A stretch of DNA of 35,763 nt from an uncultured Chlorobiaceae bacterium (GCA_903822595.1 CAIJPS010000034.1:1-35763); one strand, 5' to 3'; counted from the first letter of the stretch, positions 10,216-18,799 are shown. Made by a program: numbers and translations. Notes: a model not told the origin generated them from the sequence alone.

Positions 10216-10917
10216 TCAGGATTGTACCTGCCTGAAAAAGTGGCTGAGTGAGGAGTGCTGAACAGCTTCAGACTGTATCAGTTCGAAGGTAAGATTATGG
10301 GCTTCGGGGGTAAAAAGGGAGGTGACCGCAGCTTCAGCAACATCACTCCGGTCGATAATTCCGGTAGCAATTTTGTCTCCGGTATCAAAGATCAGGGTAT
10401 GCATCAGAGGAGGGCCGTCAATCAGCCCCCCAGGACGGAGGATAGTATAGGAATATCCCTCTTCTGAGTAGAGTCGGCGAACCTCATTTTCACCCTCAAG
10501 TTTCATGGTGAGTACCTGGCCATATTTGTTCATGGGGTGGTCGGGCCTGGTAACTGCAAGTGAGCTGATGAGAATAAACTTTTTGATTCCGTACTCTTTG
10601 GCAAGTTCCGCCAGCCTTTTGACTCCGTCACGGTCGATGGCAGATGGTGGTGGAGCCTCAGGATCGGTTACCTTACCGCCGATTGTGCAGATTACGGCAT
10701 CAACATGGCTCAAGGCCGCCTTGATCTCTTCCGGATGTTCAACAGAGCCAATGGTCAGTTTATCGATGATTTCAGGGCCGAAAAGCTCGATTGCCTTTTC
10801 CCCTGATCGGACAAACAGATGGTAATCGATATGGTGGCTTTGCAGGCGTTTGACCACCCACTCGCCTGTTCTGCCGGTAGCTCCGACGACCAGAACGGTT
10901 CCGTTAAATGATGTCAT
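10216..10917 (-). CDS. NAD(P)-binding SDR-family protein (YwnB/NmrA-like)
   Basis: The 233-residue protein is a single Rossmann domain with the nucleotide-binding motif GATGRTG near the N-terminus (about 12-18). It also has DAVICTIGG after strand four, KKFILISSLAV after strand five, and YTILRPGGLIDG. This is the pattern of small atypical SDR proteins with NAD(P)-binding but uncertain catalytic function. It is more compact than the SDR encoded at 7810 and not a close copy of it, so they are not a recent duplication. The start at 10917 lacks a visible Shine-Dalgarno site, but the Rossmann fold begins right after it. No functional partner is apparent in the neighbourhood. Confidence 0.8.
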   Translation of the reverse strand: MTSFNGTVLVVGATGRTGEWVVKRLQSHHIDYHLFVRSGEKAIELFGPEIIDKLTIGSVEHPEEIKAALSHVDAVICTIGGKVTDPEAPPPSAIDRDGVKRLAELAKEYGIKKFILISSLAVTRPDHPMNKYGQVLTMKLEGENEVRRLYSEEGYSYTILRPGGLIDGPPLMHTLIFDTGDKIATGIIDRSDVAEAAVTSLFTPEAHNLTFELIQSEAVQHSSLSHFFRQVQS

Positions 10918-11043
10918 GAGTCTGTGTTCGTTTGAGTTGTGGCTTCACGGCACCTTGAAAAATTGTCATCAATACGTTCTTTCAAGGCACCCGTGAGGCG
11001 GGATATGTTGTCGGCGAGAGGCGCCAAAACCCGATAATAGCGC

Positions 11044-11640
11044 TTAGTTGAAGAGTGAAAATTTGACATTGCAGACCATGGTCAAGTCAACCAGTGCATG
11101 AAGGAAGATGACGCTTCTGATGTCGCGATACCAGAAAAAACTCAGAGCCCAGCTTGATGCGATCAGCATCTGGACAGGCATGAAAAAGGGTTTGTAGAGA
11201 CTTGTCTGAACGACATGTTGTGGTAAAATATTGATCCAGAAGAGACCGTGGACAAGACCGCTGTAGACCATGAAAAACAGAAAGCCAACAATAAAACTGC
11301 TTTGTTTGGGAATCAGTTGCCAGGTATCACTGGACATTTTATTGGCCAAGATTTCTCCGAGCCGAAAAACAGCATAGAACATGAAGGTTTCGGCAATTCC
11401 GTTACCGATACTGAATACCAGCACGGTCAACCAATCGAGTGCGCGTCCACCATCGGTGGTGGATTGGGAATAGACACAGGCATTTATTGCAACAACGATG
11501 ATCGAGGCAATCAGCAGGGTAATTCTCCTGGTATCGAATTCGCGGTTAAACGCAAGAATATCTTTTTTGAAAAAGATGATACCCACAAGAAAAGCAAAGG
11601 CCCAGTAGGCATAAATCATTATCGGTACCGATAGTTCCAT
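11044..11640 (-). CDS. Polytopic membrane protein with degenerate CPBP-like motifs
   Basis: This 198-residue, strongly hydrophobic protein has five or six likely membrane segments, for example near residues 5-25, 40-58, 70-92, 112-135 and 150-190. I do not recognise it firmly. The stretch AETFMFYAVFR, then SGLVHGLFW, then FLHALVDL near the C-terminus recalls the order of the three conserved motifs of CPBP/CAAX-type intramembrane proteases (EExxxR, FxxxH, HxxxN/D). However, the first motif has one Glu and wrong spacing, so it may be an inactive relative or a chance resemblance. It begins 21 bp after the lipA stop and is likely cotranscribed with lipA. No link to lipoate metabolism is evident. 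Confidence 0.65.
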   Translation of the reverse strand: MELSVPIMIYAYWAFAFLVGIIFFKKDILAFNREFDTRRITLLIASIIVVAINACVYSQSTTDGGRALDWLTVLVFSIGNGIAETFMFYAVFRLGEILANKMSSDTWQLIPKQSSFIVGFLFFMVYSGLVHGLFWINILPQHVVQTSLYKPFFMPVQMLIASSWALSFFWYRDIRSVIFLHALVDLTMVCNVKFSLFN

Positions 11641-11661
11641 GATTCGGGTGAGGTTAATGGG

Positions 11662-12537
11662 TTAACAAACTGTTTCCGCTTTATTTGTCAATGCTTCTGC
11701 ATGATAGGAGCTTCGGACGAAAGGGCCGGATTGCACATGGCGGAACCCTGCTGCTTCAGCAACACGTTGGTAGTGCTCAAACTCATCCGGGGTGATGTAG
11801 CGCTCGACCGGCAGATGCGAGGAAGAGGGTTGCAGATACTGGCCAATGGTCACCATGTCGCAGCCATGAAGGGTGAGGTCGCTGAGCGAGCGGGCAACCT
11901 CCTCAGCAGTTTCGCCCATGCCCACCATCAATCCTGACTTGGTGTTCAGGCCATGCTTCTGCTTTGCCCGCTCCAAAAGCTGAAGCGATTTGCTGTAGTT
12001 AGCCTGAGGCCGAACCTTTGAATAGAGGGATGGTACGGTTTCAATGTTGTGATTCAGTACTTCAGGTGCTTCTGCCATGACGAGGTCCATTGCATGTCCA
12101 TTACCCTGAAAGTCAGGGATGAGGCATTCGATTGTAACTGAAGGGGTCAGGGAACGGATGGCACGTATACTCTCTACCCAGTGACCAGCACCACCGTCAT
12201 GAAGGTCATCACGGGTTACACTGGTCAGAACGGCGTGCTTCAAACGCATTGCTTGAACCGCAAGTGCGATATTTTCCGGTTCAAGAGCGTCAGGGGATGG
12301 CGGGTTTGTTGCTTTGCCAACAGCGCAGAATCTGCAACTTCTTGTGCAGACATTGCCGAGCAAGAGGAAGGTGGCCGTACCGCGTGACCAACACTCCTGA
12401 AGGTTAGGGCACATTGCTGACCGGCATACGGTATGCAGGCTGTGACGGTTGAGCAGTTGCCTTGTTGCAGCAAACGCAGCACCTGAGGTCAATCGTATTT
12501 TCAGCCAGTCCGGTTTTTTTCCGGGTCCATGTTCCAT
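11662..12537 (-). CDS. lipA: Lipoyl synthase
   Basis: This radical SAM enzyme inserts two sulfur atoms into protein-bound octanoyl groups to make lipoyl cofactors for 2-oxoacid dehydrogenases and the glycine cleavage system. The 291-residue protein has both cluster motifs: the auxiliary-cluster cysteines C38, C43 and C49 ([12 protein letters not shown]) and the radical SAM triad C64, C68, C71 (CTRSCRFC). It also has [30 protein letters not shown], the LMVGMGET loop and the C-terminal [10 protein letters not shown] ending, whose Arg-Ser-Ser-Tyr is the family signature. No good ribosome site precedes the ATG at 12537, but the homology begins close behind it. No octanoyltransferase gene (lipB) lies in the window. 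Confidence 0.96.
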   Translation of the reverse strand: MEHGPGKKPDWLKIRLTSGAAFAATRQLLNRHSLHTVCRSAMCPNLQECWSRGTATFLLLGNVCTRSCRFCAVGKATNPPSPDALEPENIALAVQAMRLKHAVLTSVTRDDLHDGGAGHWVESIRAIRSLTPSVTIECLIPDFQGNGHAMDLVMAEAPEVLNHNIETVPSLYSKVRPQANYSKSLQLLERAKQKHGLNTKSGLMVGMGETAEEVARSLSDLTLHGCDMVTIGQYLQPSSSHLPVERYITPDEFEHYQRVAEAAGFRHVQSGPFVRSSYHAEALTNKAETVC

Positions 12538-12629
12538 GAGCGTTGTGCAGCGTGAGAGTTAATGATTTCACGGGCCCAATATAGCGATTCGAGGAGTTTT
12601 TCCCGGACGAATAATCGTTGTATGCCAGC

Positions 12630-12663
12630 AAAAAAAAATCCATCACCTGCTTCCAGATGATGG
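12630..12663 (-). terminator. Rho-independent terminator of the HU gene
   Basis: A ten-base stem with one G-T pair (12640-12649 with 12654-12663), a four-base loop and, on the minus strand, an A followed by nine Ts (12630-12638). It lies about 35 bp past the stop of the HU gene and upstream of lipA, so the two are separately transcribed. Confidence 0.9.
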
Positions 12664-12697
12664 ACTTATAACCGACACAAACAGCGGAAGGTCATGA

Positions 12698-12973
12698 TTA
12701 TCCGCCAATCTCATCTTTCAGGAGTTTTCCTGGTTTAAACTTGACAACCTTTTTTGCTGCAATGGTAATGGCTGCACCAGTCATGGGATTGCGCCCTTCC
12801 CGTTCAGCCCGGTCGACAACGGCGAATGTTCCAAATCCTGCCAGGGGAACATCAATTCCCTCTTTTAAAGATTCTGAAACAACACTGATAAAGGCTTTTA
12901 GCGCGCGATCAGCATCACTTTTTGTCAGATTGGCCTGTTCGGCAATTTTCTCCACTAAAGCAGCTTTTGACAT
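12698..12973 (-). CDS. HU-family DNA-binding protein
   Basis: A 91-residue nucleoid protein of the HU/IHF family. It begins [21 protein letters not shown], then has the arm region [24 protein letters not shown], containing the conserved RxGRNPxTG-type sequence with the intercalating proline, and ends [12 protein letters not shown]. Length and motifs match HU homodimers that bend and compact DNA. It is a single-gene unit with its own terminator. Its promoter must lie in the 283 bp upstream, but I cannot place it confidently. No Shine-Dalgarno sequence is obvious in front of the ATG. Confidence 0.95.
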   Translation of the reverse strand: MSKAALVEKIAEQANLTKSDADRALKAFISVVSESLKEGIDVPLAGFGTFAVVDRAEREGRNPMTGAAITIAAKKVVKFKPGKLLKDEIGG

Positions 12974-13256
12974 AATTCAGATTGTTTATGTTGTTGAAAT
13001 GAGTGTTGAAGAAAATGACTGCTGCGGTATAATCAAAAAATTTAAACCGTTTACAGCAAGCTTGTTAAAGGGTGACCGGAGTATCGGCCCCCTGCGTCGG
13101 CTGAGGCTCCTGGCGGTATGTTACCGGATTATGACACTCCTTTTTGAATAAAACACAATAATTCCATGTTTCCCAAGTTTCTACAGCAATTCTGCCATTT
13201 GAAGGGAATTTCTCTTTTTATTATGCGTTTTTTCGCACTTTTAAGGCTCTCTGTCC
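12974..13256. other. Divergent intergenic region, HU / sensor kinase
   Basis: It separates the minus-strand HU gene from the plus-strand kinase unit. On the plus strand TTGAAG (13006-13011) and TATAAT (13028-13033), with a 16-base spacer, form a plausible sigma-70 promoter for the kinase genes. It lies about 220 bp before the small upstream ORF. I saw nothing else definite here. Confidence 0.4.
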
Positions 13257-13382
13257 ATGATCTCCTGCTTCGGAATCCATGAGGGATATACCGAGCAGAT
13301 CATCGATTATTTTGCTACGTTTCAGGGTAGTCATCGACACCGATGGATGGGAATCGTTCATGGTGATCGTATGAGACCATGA
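13257..13382 (+). CDS. Possible 41-residue small protein coupled to the sensor kinase
   Basis: An ATG-initiated frame of 41 codons ends in a TGA that overlaps the kinase ATG (the ATGA at 13379-13382). That arrangement is typical of translational coupling. The frame is closed upstream by a TAA at 13242, so it is not the tail of a larger gene. The sequence (ISCFGIHEGYTEQI... HRHRWMGIVHGD) is rich in His and Arg and looks protein-like, with no signal peptide or membrane segment. A weak AAGG lies about ten bases before the ATG. I do not recognise a family. It could equally be a non-coding leader whose open frame is accidental. Confidence 0.4.
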   Translation: MISCFGIHEGYTEQIIDYFATFQGSHRHRWMGIVHGDRMRP

Positions 13383-15439
13383 AACGGGTTGTTATGATGA
13401 GAAAAAGAGAGGGGTCGAGGGTGGTATGGCCATTGATGCTCCCGTCCGGATATCTTGCCGGATTGTTTTTTGTTCTCATGGCGATTTTTCTTGGTACAAC
13501 ACTCTTTGAGTATCAATACCGGAAATCAGAGATTGAGCATCTCATGCGTGAAGAGGCGGCCGTGCTTGTTCATGCATTGAGCGAGGGGGCTGATAATGCA
13601 ATCTCGGGGTACAACGAGAATAGCTCACTGCTCACCAGCAGTCTTTTCAGCCAACTGCGCCTTCTTGACCGCATCGATAAAAAAAGTGCGCTGACCTCCG
13701 TCAATCTCACCGAAATTGCCGGATCGGGTACGATGTATCGAATCAATATTTTTGACCGTCATGGAAAAAGGATAGCATTCAATACTCCGCCCGATCATAA
13801 GCCCATGGCTCAGCAGCGCGATCAAAAATTGCAGTTGCAACCGATTTTTTCTCACCAAACCGATTCTCTTGTTATCGGGATCAGGGAGAGTGCATCCCGG
13901 AGGGGGCCACGGCTGGTTGTCGCCATTGCCCGGAGCCGGGGAGGCGCAATTACCGGTAATATTGATGCCTCAAGGTTAATCAATCTCCGCCGTCAACTTG
14001 GTGTGGGCCGCCTCATTCAGCACATCGGAGCGGATACGACCGGTATCGATTATATTCTCTGGCAGGATACGACGGCCATTTTGGCAGCCACGCCAAATGT
14101 TACGGGAGCAGCGCCACTTCTTTCCGACACTCTTCTTGCCAGGGCGCTGTTCCAGCGAAAACCAACAACCCGATTGACAATCTTTGACGGGCGTAAGGTT
14201 TTTGAAGTCGTCAAGCCATTTATCTATCGTGGCACCAATCTCGGGCTGCTGCGCATAGGTCTCAAAACCGATCACTTGACCGCTGCACTGACCAAACTGC
14301 GTACCCGATTTATTTTACTTGCTTTTCTGGCCTGTTTTGGCTGTGTTGTCATGCTTAGTCTGGTGATGACCCGCAGAAGTGAGGTGCGCATGGTACAAGC
14401 CTATGAACGTGCACAGGCTTTTTCATCAACCATACTGGAGAGTATGGCTGACGCTGTCGTAGCGGTCAATGCGGATGGTCACCTTACCCTTATCAATGGT
14501 GCGGCGGAGAGGCTTTTCGCCCTCTCCTCCCTCAATGCGATTGGCAAAGAGGTAAAGCTTCTCCTGCCTGATTGTGCAGAGTTTTTCTTGCTCATCATGG
14601 ATGAAGAAAGGGCTTCACTCCACAGGGAGTTTGAGTGCACAGCCAGCGGGAAGAACCTCTACCTGGCAGGAAATTTTACGCTCATCACGGGTGCTGATCA
14701 CCGTATCGAGGGAGCTTTGGGTGTATTGCGGGATTTGAGCCAGCAGCGCTCAATGCAGCGGGTCATCAATCGGCAGGAAAAGCTCAGCGCAATGGGGGAG
14801 CTTGCATCAGGAGTTGCCCATGAGATAAGAAACCCTCTTAACGCAATAGGGGTGCTTGCCCAGCGTCTTGATATGGAGTTCTCACCAACTGCGGATGAAG
14901 GTGAATACCGCCAGCTTGTCCGTGCCGTGGTCTCCGAGGTGCATCGTGTTAATGCCATTATTCAGCGATTTTTACAATTTGCCCGTCCACCTCAGCTCGT
15001 CATGGTCAAGAGTAATCTGGATGATTTCATGACCACCTATCGCCCTCTCCTGCAGGGTGAAGCTGATGCAAAAGGGGTCAGATTTACCCTGCAAACCGGA
15101 AGTGGTGCAACGGTACTTCTTGATAGGGAGCAGTTGCAGCAGGCACTGCTCAACATGGTGCAAAATGGTGTTGAAGCCACTGAGTCAGGAGGGATGATGA
15201 CGATTGCCCTCTTTCGCCGTGAAAACAGTGCGATTATTGAGATTACCGATACCGGGAGAGGGATTCCTGAAAAAGAGAGAGCCCGTGTATTCAACCTCTA
15301 TTATACCACAAAGGAGGATGGAACCGGGATGGGGCTGAGTATTGCCAACCAGATTGTGCAGTCACATGGCGGTATTATCGAAATCGAGAGCAGAGAGCCC
15401 AATGGCACATGCTTCAGAATTGTTCTGCCTCTGGCATAA
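13379..15439 (+). CDS. Membrane-bound PAS sensor histidine kinase (NtrB/ZraS-like)
   Basis: The 686-residue kinase has a first membrane segment at about 22-42 and an extracytoplasmic sensor region (about 45-308) of unknown ligand. A second membrane segment follows (about 310-332), then a PAS domain (about 345-450). The HisKA domain carries phospho-acceptor His481 in GVAHEIRNPLNAIG. The HATPase domain shows the N box (NMVQNGVEA), the G1 box DTGRGIPEKE and the G2 box GTGMGLSI. This class autophosphorylates and passes the phosphate to an NtrC-type regulator, here encoded 42 bp downstream. Its ATG overlaps the stop of a small upstream ORF. ATG codons at 13394 and 13397 are alternative starts that would not alter any domain. 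Confidence 0.93.
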   Translation: MKRVVMMRKREGSRVVWPLMLPSGYLAGLFFVLMAIFLGTTLFEYQYRKSEIEHLMREEAAVLVHALSEGADNAISGYNENSSLLTSSLFSQLRLLDRIDKKSALTSVNLTEIAGSGTMYRINIFDRHGKRIAFNTPPDHKPMAQQRDQKLQLQPIFSHQTDSLVIGIRESASRRGPRLVVAIARSRGGAITGNIDASRLINLRRQLGVGRLIQHIGADTTGIDYILWQDTTAILAATPNVTGAAPLLSDTLLARALFQRKPTTRLTIFDGRKVFEVVKPFIYRGTNLGLLRIGLKTDHLTAALTKLRTRFILLAFLACFGCVVMLSLVMTRRSEVRMVQAYERAQAFSSTILESMADAVVAVNADGHLTLINGAAERLFALSSLNAIGKEVKLLLPDCAEFFLLIMDEERASLHREFECTASGKNLYLAGNFTLITGADHRIEGALGVLRDLSQQRSMQRVINRQEKLSAMGELASGVAHEIRNPLNAIGVLAQRLDMEFSPTADEGEYRQLVRAVVSEVHRVNAIIQRFLQFARPPQLVMVKSNLDDFMTTYRPLLQGEADAKGVRFTLQTGSGATVLLDREQLQQALLNMVQNGVEATESGGMMTIALFRRENSAIIEITDTGRGIPEKERARVFNLYYTTKEDGTGMGLSIANQIVQSHGGIIEIESREPNGTCFRIVLPLA

Positions 15440-15481
15440 AGGGTTTCCGTCATGGTCAACAGAAGAAAAGGGAGATAAAAA

Positions 15482-16840
15482 ATGAGTCACACGATTCTTG
15501 TTGTTGAAGATGAGCAGGTGCAACTGGAGGCTATCTCCGGTTTTTTATGCAAACAGGGTTACGAGGTACTCCAGTCTTCCCGACCTATTGATGCGCTTGC
15601 GGTGGCAAGGGAGCGTGCGGTCGATATGGTGCTGACCGACTTCAAAATGCCCGCAATGAGCGGTGTTGAGCTGCTGGAAGCGCTCAAAAAAATAAATCCA
15701 GGCATTGAGGTGATCATCATGACCGCCTACGGAAGCGTGGAGTCAGCGACAGAGGCGATGAAACTTGGAGCGGTGGACTATATTACCAAACCCATTGATC
15801 TCCGTCAGCTTCAGCTCATGATTCGTAACACGCTTGAGCGAAAGCTGCTTGTCAGCGAAAACCGCCAGCTTCGCCGGCAGCTTTCAGAGCGGTTCAGTTT
15901 TGAGGGCATTGTATCGCAATCAACGGCCATGAGCCAGGTGCTCAACATTGCCGGACGGGTAGCCTCCAGCAACGCTCCCGTACTCATTACCGGCGAAACC
16001 GGCACCGGCAAGGAGCTTGTTGCCAAAGCGGTTCATTTTGCCGGATCCCGCAGTGAGAAGCCCTTTGTCGCCGTCAACTGTGCCGCACTCTCTGAAAATC
16101 TCCTTGAAAGTGAACTTTTTGGCCACGAAAAGGGAGCATTTACCGGAGCTGACCGTCAACGCAAAGGGCGTTTTGAATCGGCGGAAGGCGGTACACTCTT
16201 TCTTGATGAGGTCGGCGAGATTCCTCTTGCCCTGCAGGTAAAACTGCTCAGGGTCTTGCAGGAAAAATCCTATGAGCGTGTCGGAAGCTCTCACCCTATC
16301 CCGACGAATGTGCGCATAGTGGCGGCAAACAACCGCGACCTGGAGGCGATGGTGCGAGAAGGAAAATTTCGTGAAGATCTCTTTTATCGCCTGAACGTTG
16401 TTGCCATCCGCATTCCACCCCTTCGGGAGCGCCGTGAAGATATCCCGCCGCTTATTGATGCTTTTATCAAGCGCTTTGCCTCCGAAAACAGTAAAAAAAT
16501 TACCGGTATTTCAAGGGAGGCTATGGATCTGCTTATGAAGCACTCCTATCCCGGCAATGTCCGTGAGCTTGAAAATATCATGCAGCAATCCATTGTGCTC
16601 TGTCGTGGAGAGATGCTTGTCAGCGAGGATCTCCCCATGAGAGTACATGAACCCTTTTTTGAAAAACCCTCTTTTCTTGAAATGGAGGGAACATTCACTG
16701 AAAAGGTCGAGGCTTTTGAGAAATCATTGATTCTTGCGGCGTTGAAAGAGGCTGGCAATGTGCAGACACGCGCCTCTGAACGGTTGGGAATAGGCGAACG
16801 GCACTTGCGATACAAGTTGAAAAAATATGGGCTGAAATAA
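15482..16840 (+). CDS. NtrC-family sigma-54-dependent response regulator
   Basis: The 452-residue regulator has a receiver domain (1-120) with phospho-acceptor Asp53 in VLTDFKMP and the switch residues T81 and K103. The central AAA+ domain (about 142-370) carries Walker A GETGTGKE (171-178) and the sigma-54 contact loop GAFTGA (218-223). A C-terminal Fis-type helix-turn-helix (about 410-452) contains [21 protein letters not shown]. All elements needed for activation are intact. GGGAGA precedes the ATG. It is the cognate partner of the upstream kinase. A sigma-54 promoter and repeated boxes directly downstream make the next operon its likely target; this is inferred from position. Confidence 0.96.
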   Translation: MSHTILVVEDEQVQLEAISGFLCKQGYEVLQSSRPIDALAVARERAVDMVLTDFKMPAMSGVELLEALKKINPGIEVIIMTAYGSVESATEAMKLGAVDYITKPIDLRQLQLMIRNTLERKLLVSENRQLRRQLSERFSFEGIVSQSTAMSQVLNIAGRVASSNAPVLITGETGTGKELVAKAVHFAGSRSEKPFVAVNCAALSENLLESELFGHEKGAFTGADRQRKGRFESAEGGTLFLDEVGEIPLALQVKLLRVLQEKSYERVGSSHPIPTNVRIVAANNRDLEAMVREGKFREDLFYRLNVVAIRIPPLRERREDIPPLIDAFIKRFASENSKKITGISREAMDLLMKHSYPGNVRELENIMQQSIVLCRGEMLVSEDLPMRVHEPFFEKPSFLEMEGTFTEKVEAFEKSLILAALKEAGNVQTRASERLGIGERHLRYKLKKYGLK

Positions 16841-16870
16841 TTTGCATGTAGTGAGGTTGTTATTATGCGA

Positions 16871-16909
16871 TGGTCGACGATATGGTCGATTCAGCGACCG
16901 GCTGGTCGA
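16871..16909. promoter_or_regulatory. Candidate enhancer sites for the sigma-54 activator
   Basis: TGGTCGA occurs three times (16871-16877, 16883-16889, 16903-16909), and an inverted copy, CGACC (16895-16899), pairs with GGTCG (16884-16888) to make a dyad with a six-base centre. The cluster lies 90-130 bp upstream of the -24 element of the sigma-54 promoter, the usual distance for NtrC-family binding sites. Confidence 0.6.
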
Positions 16910-16997
16910 GATTCCGGAGAAAACCGGTATCTAAGATGATATTAATAATAAAAACAAAGTATTATTTATTATATGGTTACGGGTATTATATTTTTTG

Positions 16998-17013
16998 TGG
17001 CACGGTAATTGAT
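16998..17013 (+). promoter_or_regulatory. Sigma-54 (RpoN) promoter
   Basis: TGGCACG (16998-17004), four bases, then TTGAT (17009-17013). The -24 GG and the -12 element are separated by exactly ten bases, as sigma-54 requires. The -24 half is a perfect match to the consensus; the -12 half has GA instead of GC. A start about 12 bases further gives a leader of about 40 nt before the ATG at 17066. The gene immediately upstream encodes a sigma-54 activator. Confidence 0.65.
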
Positions 17014-17065
17014 TCTCTTACTGATGATAGTGGAATGGGGATTTGTTAAAAAGGGAAGCAGTGCC

Positions 17066-17428
17066 ATGAGTTTTTTCAAGATTTTGATTGTTGTTGTTGT
17101 TGTTGTTGTTCTGCATTCGGGCAGTTTTGTCCAGGAGGCATTCGCCGAAGCGCCGGTAACCATCAATCAGACGCAGCAAGGAGTGGTTGATGGATGCAGG
17201 GGAGATGGGGGGCAAAAAAAGGTCAGGTTTCTGGATGAAAATGGTGATGGTCTCAATGATCTGCTTCAGGACAGTGACGGTGATGGTATTCCTGATGGAA
17301 GGATGTGTGATGGATCAGGATATGGTACCGGTCGTGGAGGTTTTTACCGGCAGGGTGGCGGCGGTATGATTGAAGGCGCTGGTAGAGGTTCTGGCAACGG
17401 ATTCCGGCAGGGCCGTGGAAGAAGGTAG
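17066..17428 (+). CDS. Small secreted protein with calcium-binding-like DxDGDG repeats
   Basis: A 120-residue protein with a signal peptide: hydrophobic core of isoleucines, leucines and seven consecutive valines, and probable cleavage after AFAEA. The mature part has two tandem thrombospondin type-3-like acidic repeats, DENGDGLND and DSDGDGIPD, which normally bind Ca2+. Two cysteines (DGCRG and RMCDG) flank them, and the tail is rich in Gly and Arg. No known enzyme domain is present. The ATG at 17066 has AAGGGA nine bases upstream; an earlier TTG at 17009 lies inside the promoter and is rejected. It is the first gene after the sigma-54 promoter, 44 bp before a cytochrome c gene. A periplasmic metal- or partner-binding role is only an inference. 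Confidence 0.75.
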   Translation: MSFFKILIVVVVVVVLHSGSFVQEAFAEAPVTINQTQQGVVDGCRGDGGQKKVRFLDENGDGLNDLLQDSDGDGIPDGRMCDGSGYGTGRGGFYRQGGGGMIEGAGRGSGNGFRQGRGRR

Positions 17429-17472
17429 AAAAAGCTTTTGGTGTATAACCCAAAAAATCAAGTATTATCAGG

Positions 17473-17901
17473 ATGAAAAGATTGTTATTGATGGTGGGCG
17501 TGGGGTTGCTGTTCAACACGGCAGCAGACGCAGCAACAAAAGCCCTGGATGGTCAGGCAATTTTTGACAGAAACTGCACGGTGTGTCATGCAATGAATCC
17601 GCCGCCAAAATCAGCCCCCCCGATTATTGGGGTGATCTCCCGATATCACACAAAATTTCAGACGAAAGAGGATGGCGTCAATCATCTTGTCGCCTATTTG
17701 AAATTACCAGATTCGAAAAATGCTGTTGAGCCACAAGCCATAACAAGATTTGGGCTTATGCCTCCATCACCACTTTCTGACCCGGAATTGAAAGCTGTAG
17801 CGGGATGGGTGTGGGATCACTATGACCCGGCCATGGGTTCATGTGACGGTTTCAGAGGCCAGGGAAGAACGAACAACAATTGCAATGAAGGAATAAAATG
17901 A
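17473..17901 (+). CDS. Periplasmic monohaem c-type cytochrome
   Basis: A 142-residue precursor with a cleavable signal peptide (about 1-20, ending AADA). It has one haem-attachment motif CTVCH (C35, C38, H39) and a likely distal ligand Met96 in GLMPPSP, the pattern of class I cytochromes c. It is therefore probably a soluble periplasmic electron carrier or the electron-accepting subunit of a small enzyme. Its stop overlaps the start of the DUF4405 gene by four bases (ATGA), so the two are translationally coupled and may act together. The ATG is preceded only by a weak AGG. It differs clearly from cytochrome c-555 encoded at 22281. Confidence 0.88.
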   Translation: MKRLLLMVGVGLLFNTAADAATKALDGQAIFDRNCTVCHAMNPPPKSAPPIIGVISRYHTKFQTKEDGVNHLVAYLKLPDSKNAVEPQAITRFGLMPPSPLSDPELKAVAGWVWDHYDPAMGSCDGFRGQGRTNNNCNEGIK

Positions 17902-18731
17902 AAAAATCTTTTCGTTGGCGGGTATTTATAAGCTTCGGGCTTTTTATTGCACTCTTGATGATGCTTGTTTCGGGCGTCATCCTCTATATTTCACCTCCCG
18001 GCAGGGTCGCAAACTGGACGGATTGGCGATTGATCGGTCTTACAAAAACAGGCTGGCGAAATCAGCATCTTATTTTTGGATTTGCCTTTATTCTGCTCTC
18101 GCTCTTCCATCTTTTTCTGGTTAACTGGAAGGCGTTTTTGTGCTACCTCAAAACAAAAACAGCGGAAGGAGTCAAGCGTCCAATCGAGTTACTGGCCATT
18201 CTGCTGCTCTCATTTTTTTTCGGATTGGGGACCTATTATGGGCTCGAACCCTTTTCAGCAATCATACAGTTTGGCAACAGGATCTCCAGCTCATGGGAAG
18301 GCCAGGAGAAGAGAGCGCCCGTTCCTCATGCTGAGCTTATGACCTTGACAGAGCTTTCGCAGCAGCCGGGCATGGGCGGCGATCCTGAAGCCCTGAAAGC
18401 AAAACTTGAAAAAGCAGGGTTAAAAGTTACCTCATCGAAAGAGACCCTGGCAGTAATAGCCGAGGCAAACGGCATGGCGGCAGAAAAAGTGTACGAGATG
18501 CTTGCGCCCGAAGAACACGGGAAGTCGAAACTGAGTGGCAAGGGTTTTGGACAAAAAACCCTGCAACAGATAGCCGATGATGCGGGGGTTTCAGCCGTGT
18601 CACTGCAACTTGCACTCCGCCAGAAAGGGATTGAAGCAAAAACGGATACACCACTCAAAACGATTGTAGAAGAGAACGGTATTGAGATGAGGGAGTTGCG
18701 GCAACTGCTTGAAACGATGATCAGTCGGTAA
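17898..18731 (+). CDS. DUF4405 membrane protein with helical repeat tail
   Basis: The 277-residue protein has an N-terminal DUF4405-like membrane domain with three hydrophobic helices (about 8-30, 55-75, 95-115). Conserved histidines in WRNQHLIFG and LFHLFLVNW could ligate b-type haem, as in related membrane cytochromes. From about residue 150 it becomes soluble and contains repeated helix-turn-helix-like units of the form TLxxIAxxxGxxxxxVxxxL (near 180-205, 213-236 and 248-275). These resemble small ligand- or protein-binding modules found attached to this family in anaerobes. The start overlaps the cytochrome c stop. I infer that it passes electrons between the quinone pool and that cytochrome; the family has no proven function known to me. 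Confidence 0.75.
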   Translation: MKKSFRWRVFISFGLFIALLMMLVSGVILYISPPGRVANWTDWRLIGLTKTGWRNQHLIFGFAFILLSLFHLFLVNWKAFLCYLKTKTAEGVKRPIELLAILLLSFFFGLGTYYGLEPFSAIIQFGNRISSSWEGQEKRAPVPHAELMTLTELSQQPGMGGDPEALKAKLEKAGLKVTSSKETLAVIAEANGMAAEKVYEMLAPEEHGKSKLSGKGFGQKTLQQIADDAGVSAVSLQLALRQKGIEAKTDTPLKTIVEENGIEMRELRQLLETMISR

Positions 18732-18799
18732 AAAAGCCGCTTATATGTTATGATCGCGGGATATTGCACAACCTCATTTCCGCATTCAGGGCAAACACC

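Noticed and set aside
16871-16909. Short CRISPR-like or tandem repeat array
   Set aside because: The TGGTCGA units are seven bases with unequal short gaps and an inverted copy. This fits transcription-factor sites, not a CRISPR array.
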